From Geitlerinema sp. PCC 7407 (lineage in GTDB: Bacteria; Cyanobacteriota; Cyanobacteriia; PCC-7407), in NCBI RefSeq assembly GCF_000317045.1, contig NC_019703.1:4224934-4288933 (forward strand): a stretch of 64,000 nt of DNA. The letters run 5' to 3'. Below the pieces are notes generated by a model, which searched no databases, was not told where the DNA came from, and saw only the letters and a program-made list of their open reading frames with translations. This document shows positions 63,733-64,000 of this stretch, one piece after another. Made by a program: the position numbers and the translations under genes. Numbering within the stretch: the stretch's first letter is position 1; each line of letters opens with the position of its first letter.

Positions 63733-64000
63733 TCAAAACACGAAACGTCCAGTCATACCAAAGCTGGGGCTAAAGTGAGTACTGAAGGCGACATTCAGGT
63801 TTTCGAGGGTTTTGACAAGCCACTCTACCGTGGCATGCGTACAGGTTTCGTAATGCTTGAACAGGAGCGAAAAGCGGCGCTCGAGATAGGGCTTAGCCTG
63901 TCGGCAGATCAGCAGCAGCTTGAGCAGCAGGCTGACCGTTGCAGTCGCTCCTAGGTTGGTCGTCAGGTCCAGGAAAACTAGGTGGTGGGGCTTTTGAGGG
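63733..64000 (-). CDS. 3' end of an unknown gene, cut by the window edge
   Basis: An open minus-strand frame enters from the right edge and ends at TGA (63733-63735). The last 88 or so residues include HLVFLDLTTNLGATATVSLL, KPYLERRFSLLFKHYET and VEWLVKTLENLNVAFSTHF. The codon pattern and balanced helix-like sequence look real, and no stop interrupts it over 265 bases. I do not recognise the family. Confidence 0.6.
   Translation of the reverse strand, partial: PQKPHHLVFLDLTTNLGATATVSLLLKLLLICRQAKPYLERRFSLLFKHYETCTHATVEWLVKTLENLNVAFSTHFSPSFGMTGRFVF

Noticed and set aside
63550-63954. 134-codon plus-strand frame near the right edge
   Set aside because: It overlaps the protease N-terminus and the better minus-strand coding frame that enters from the edge.
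1-64000. Many GCGATCGC repeats that could suggest a CRISPR or other array
   Set aside because: They are dispersed HIP1 octamers typical of cyanobacteria, without constant spacing; no CRISPR array or cas gene was seen.
1-64000. Insertion sequences
   Set aside because: No transposase gene or terminal inverted repeats with target duplication were found; the only mobile-element recombinase is the tyrosine integrase.

Overview
The window is chromosomal DNA of a cyanobacterium. The phycocyanin operon (cpcB, cpcA, cpcC, two cpcD, cpcE, cpcF, three cpcG), a CpcS/CpcU-type bilin lyase, minC-minD-minE, an Rre1/Ycf29-type regulator, an HpsJ-like protein, a kinase-GUN4 fusion and several families largely confined to cyanobacteria (DUF3747-SLH, DUF760, DUF4359) all point there, as do the very frequent GCGATCGC (HIP1) octamers. 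The backbone looks GC-rich. An HpsJ-like protein hints at a filamentous, gliding lineage, but the genus cannot be fixed from this sequence alone.

Positions 1 to about 14250 look like the right end of an integrated mobile element. A tyrosine integrase lies beside the 3' end of a tRNA-Thr gene. Next to it are a 600-base non-coding block with a tandem ~144-base duplication and a perfect 18-base palindrome, a small helix-turn-helix protein, a large TOPRIM plus P-loop primase/helicase-like protein whose 3' end is studded with GTGAC motifs, and an unknown protein. The cargo is a VapB45/VapC45-like toxin-antitoxin pair and a complete type I restriction-modification operon (hsdR-hsdM-hsdS) with a Fic protein as fourth gene. 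This resembles a phage-satellite-like or integrative defence island. The left end is not in the window.

From 14.3 to 31.4 kb is core genome: sulfate importer genes (sbpA-cysT-cysW), rre1, the division-site operon minCDE followed by a thioredoxin-like ferredoxin, a DUF1537 sugar-acid kinase, two FHA proteins, 6-phosphogluconolactonase, a DUF2064/GT2 glycosyltransferase pair, an HpsJ-like protein, another GT2, DUF502 and nusB. From 31.6 to 45.4 kb are ftsY with a very long acidic N-terminus, a GAF-SpoIIE phosphatase, argH, a TPR protein, the bilin lyase, a DUF3747-SLH surface protein, pgk, a universal stress protein and rbgA.

From 53.4 down to 45.6 kb, on the minus strand, lies the phycocyanin rod operon: subunits, rod and capping linkers, the CpcE/CpcF lyase and three rod-core linkers. 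It has an AT-rich leader of about 590 bases and an intercistronic hairpin after cpcA. Beyond it are an RluA-family pseudouridine synthase, then cobA and cbiX (siroheme branch) beside a serine/threonine kinase fused to a GUN4-like tetrapyrrole-binding domain. The right end carries tRNA-His, several unknowns, an ABC ATPase translationally coupled to scpB, a DUF760 protein, an HtrA-type protease and the 3' end of a gene that runs out of the window.
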